Shown: positions 11,671 to 11,905 of the stretch, piece by piece
How the letters are laid out: every line of letters starts with the position of its first letter
How positions within the stretch are numbered: the first letter of the stretch is position 1
Source of the DNA: JASFEQ01 sp050122535
Lineage (GTDB): Bacteria; Desulfobacterota; DSM-4660; Desulfatiglandales; HGW-15
Length of the DNA: 11,905 nucleotides
Assembly: GCA_050122535.1 (NCBI GenBank)
Contig: JASFIT010000099.1
Span: 1-11,905 of the forward strand
Direction: 5' to 3'
Notes under the pieces: model-generated
What the model was told of the DNA's origin: nothing
Database searches by the model: none
The model's input: only the letters and a program-made list of their open reading frames with translations
Made by a program: the position numbers and the translations under genes

Positions 11671-11905
11671 TTAAAAGACCGCCCTCGCTAGTTCCCACAC
11701 CCTGGGGGAACGCCAAATGCGTGACTTGAACAGCTCCCGGTGGTGTGTGAATTCTTTGGGCAGTCGATCAAAGAACAGATCGAATTGATCCTCCTGCTCT
11801 CTCGCCTCCTTTTTTGCCTGATCCCGATCCACAGCCATCAGAGCGTAGAATGTCTCCGGATCGAAGTCCAGTCCTTTCCAATGGATGTCCTGGTGCTGTG
11901 GCATG
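11671..11905 (-). CDS. pckG: Probable phosphoenolpyruvate carboxykinase (GTP), C-terminal end only
   Basis: Only the last 78 codons are in the window; the rest lies beyond the right edge. The piece reads QDIHWKGLDFDPETFYALM, then VDRDQAKKEA, and FFDRLPKEF followed by RELFKSRIWRSP. This resembles the C-terminal region of bacterial GTP-type PEP carboxykinases (typically W-GLDF, a VD-R-W-like helix, then DRLPKE). The enzyme converts oxaloacetate to phosphoenolpyruvate with GTP, the entry to gluconeogenesis for a cell living on acetyl-CoA from fatty acids, which suits the left part of the window. The active-site loops lie upstream and cannot be checked, so the call rests on tail similarity alone. 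The WRSPRVWELARAVF extension is a little longer than in many homologues. Confidence 0.75.
   Translation of the reverse strand, partial: MPQHQDIHWKGLDFDPETFYALMAVDRDQAKKEAREQEDQFDLFFDRLPKEFTHHRELFKSRIWRSPRVWELARAVF

Overview
The window is a stretch of bacterial chromosome. The mix of genes suggests an anaerobic, fatty-acid-degrading member of the Desulfobacterota (former Deltaproteobacteria): a complete-looking beta-oxidation set, a C-terminus resembling GTP-dependent PEP carboxykinase, an RRM protein with a glycine/arginine-rich tail, CspA-type cold-shock protein, and canonical AAAGGAGG ribosome sites. The taxon is an inference from gene families, not from a marker gene.

Left third (1-5160), fatty-acid beta-oxidation. 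On the minus strand lies a FadB/FadJ-type fusion of enoyl-CoA hydratase and 3-hydroxyacyl-CoA dehydrogenase that runs off the left edge, preceded by a small STAS-like protein. Facing away on the plus strand are a hypothetical ORF, an acyl-CoA dehydrogenase, the 5' stump of a second (FadN-type) 3-hydroxyacyl-CoA dehydrogenase gene, and a thiolase. The stump shows that an acyl-CoA dehydrogenase / FadN / thiolase operon has lost its middle gene. The intact FadB-type fusion next door could supply the missing hydratase and dehydrogenase steps. Each of the two divergent units has a good sigma-54-like -24/-12 element about 95-110 nt upstream of its gene.

Middle (5161-9980), small genes and rearranged RNA-metabolism genes. 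A plus-strand 52-codon gene with an aromatic C-terminus lies inside an elaborate set of inverted repeats that can bury its ribosome site. The remaining genes are on the minus strand. In transcription order they are: a CspA-type cold-shock protein; a doubtful 49-aa ORF; an 840-bp gene-poor stretch with an extremely AT-rich core; a membrane-anchored hypothetical; an excisionase-like helix-turn-helix protein; a chimera in which the first ~12 codons of a cold-shock gene are fused to a beta-sandwich (FxLYD-like) domain; a zinc-ribbon protein; an RRM RNA-binding protein; a very basic 42-aa protein; a DEAD-box helicase fragment with a DDAD motif; and a 64-aa coiled-coil protein whose ribosome site lies in the helicase remnant. 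It looks like a cold-shock/RNA-chaperone locus under repeated deletion and fusion.

Right end (9981-11905). The csp gene has a promoter, a ~120-nt leader and a terminator. Upstream are a gene-poor 500 bp, a methionine-rich protein (40 Met in 197 residues) with its own promoter, a gene-poor 440 bp, and the C-terminus of what is probably PEP carboxykinase (GTP), cut by the window edge.
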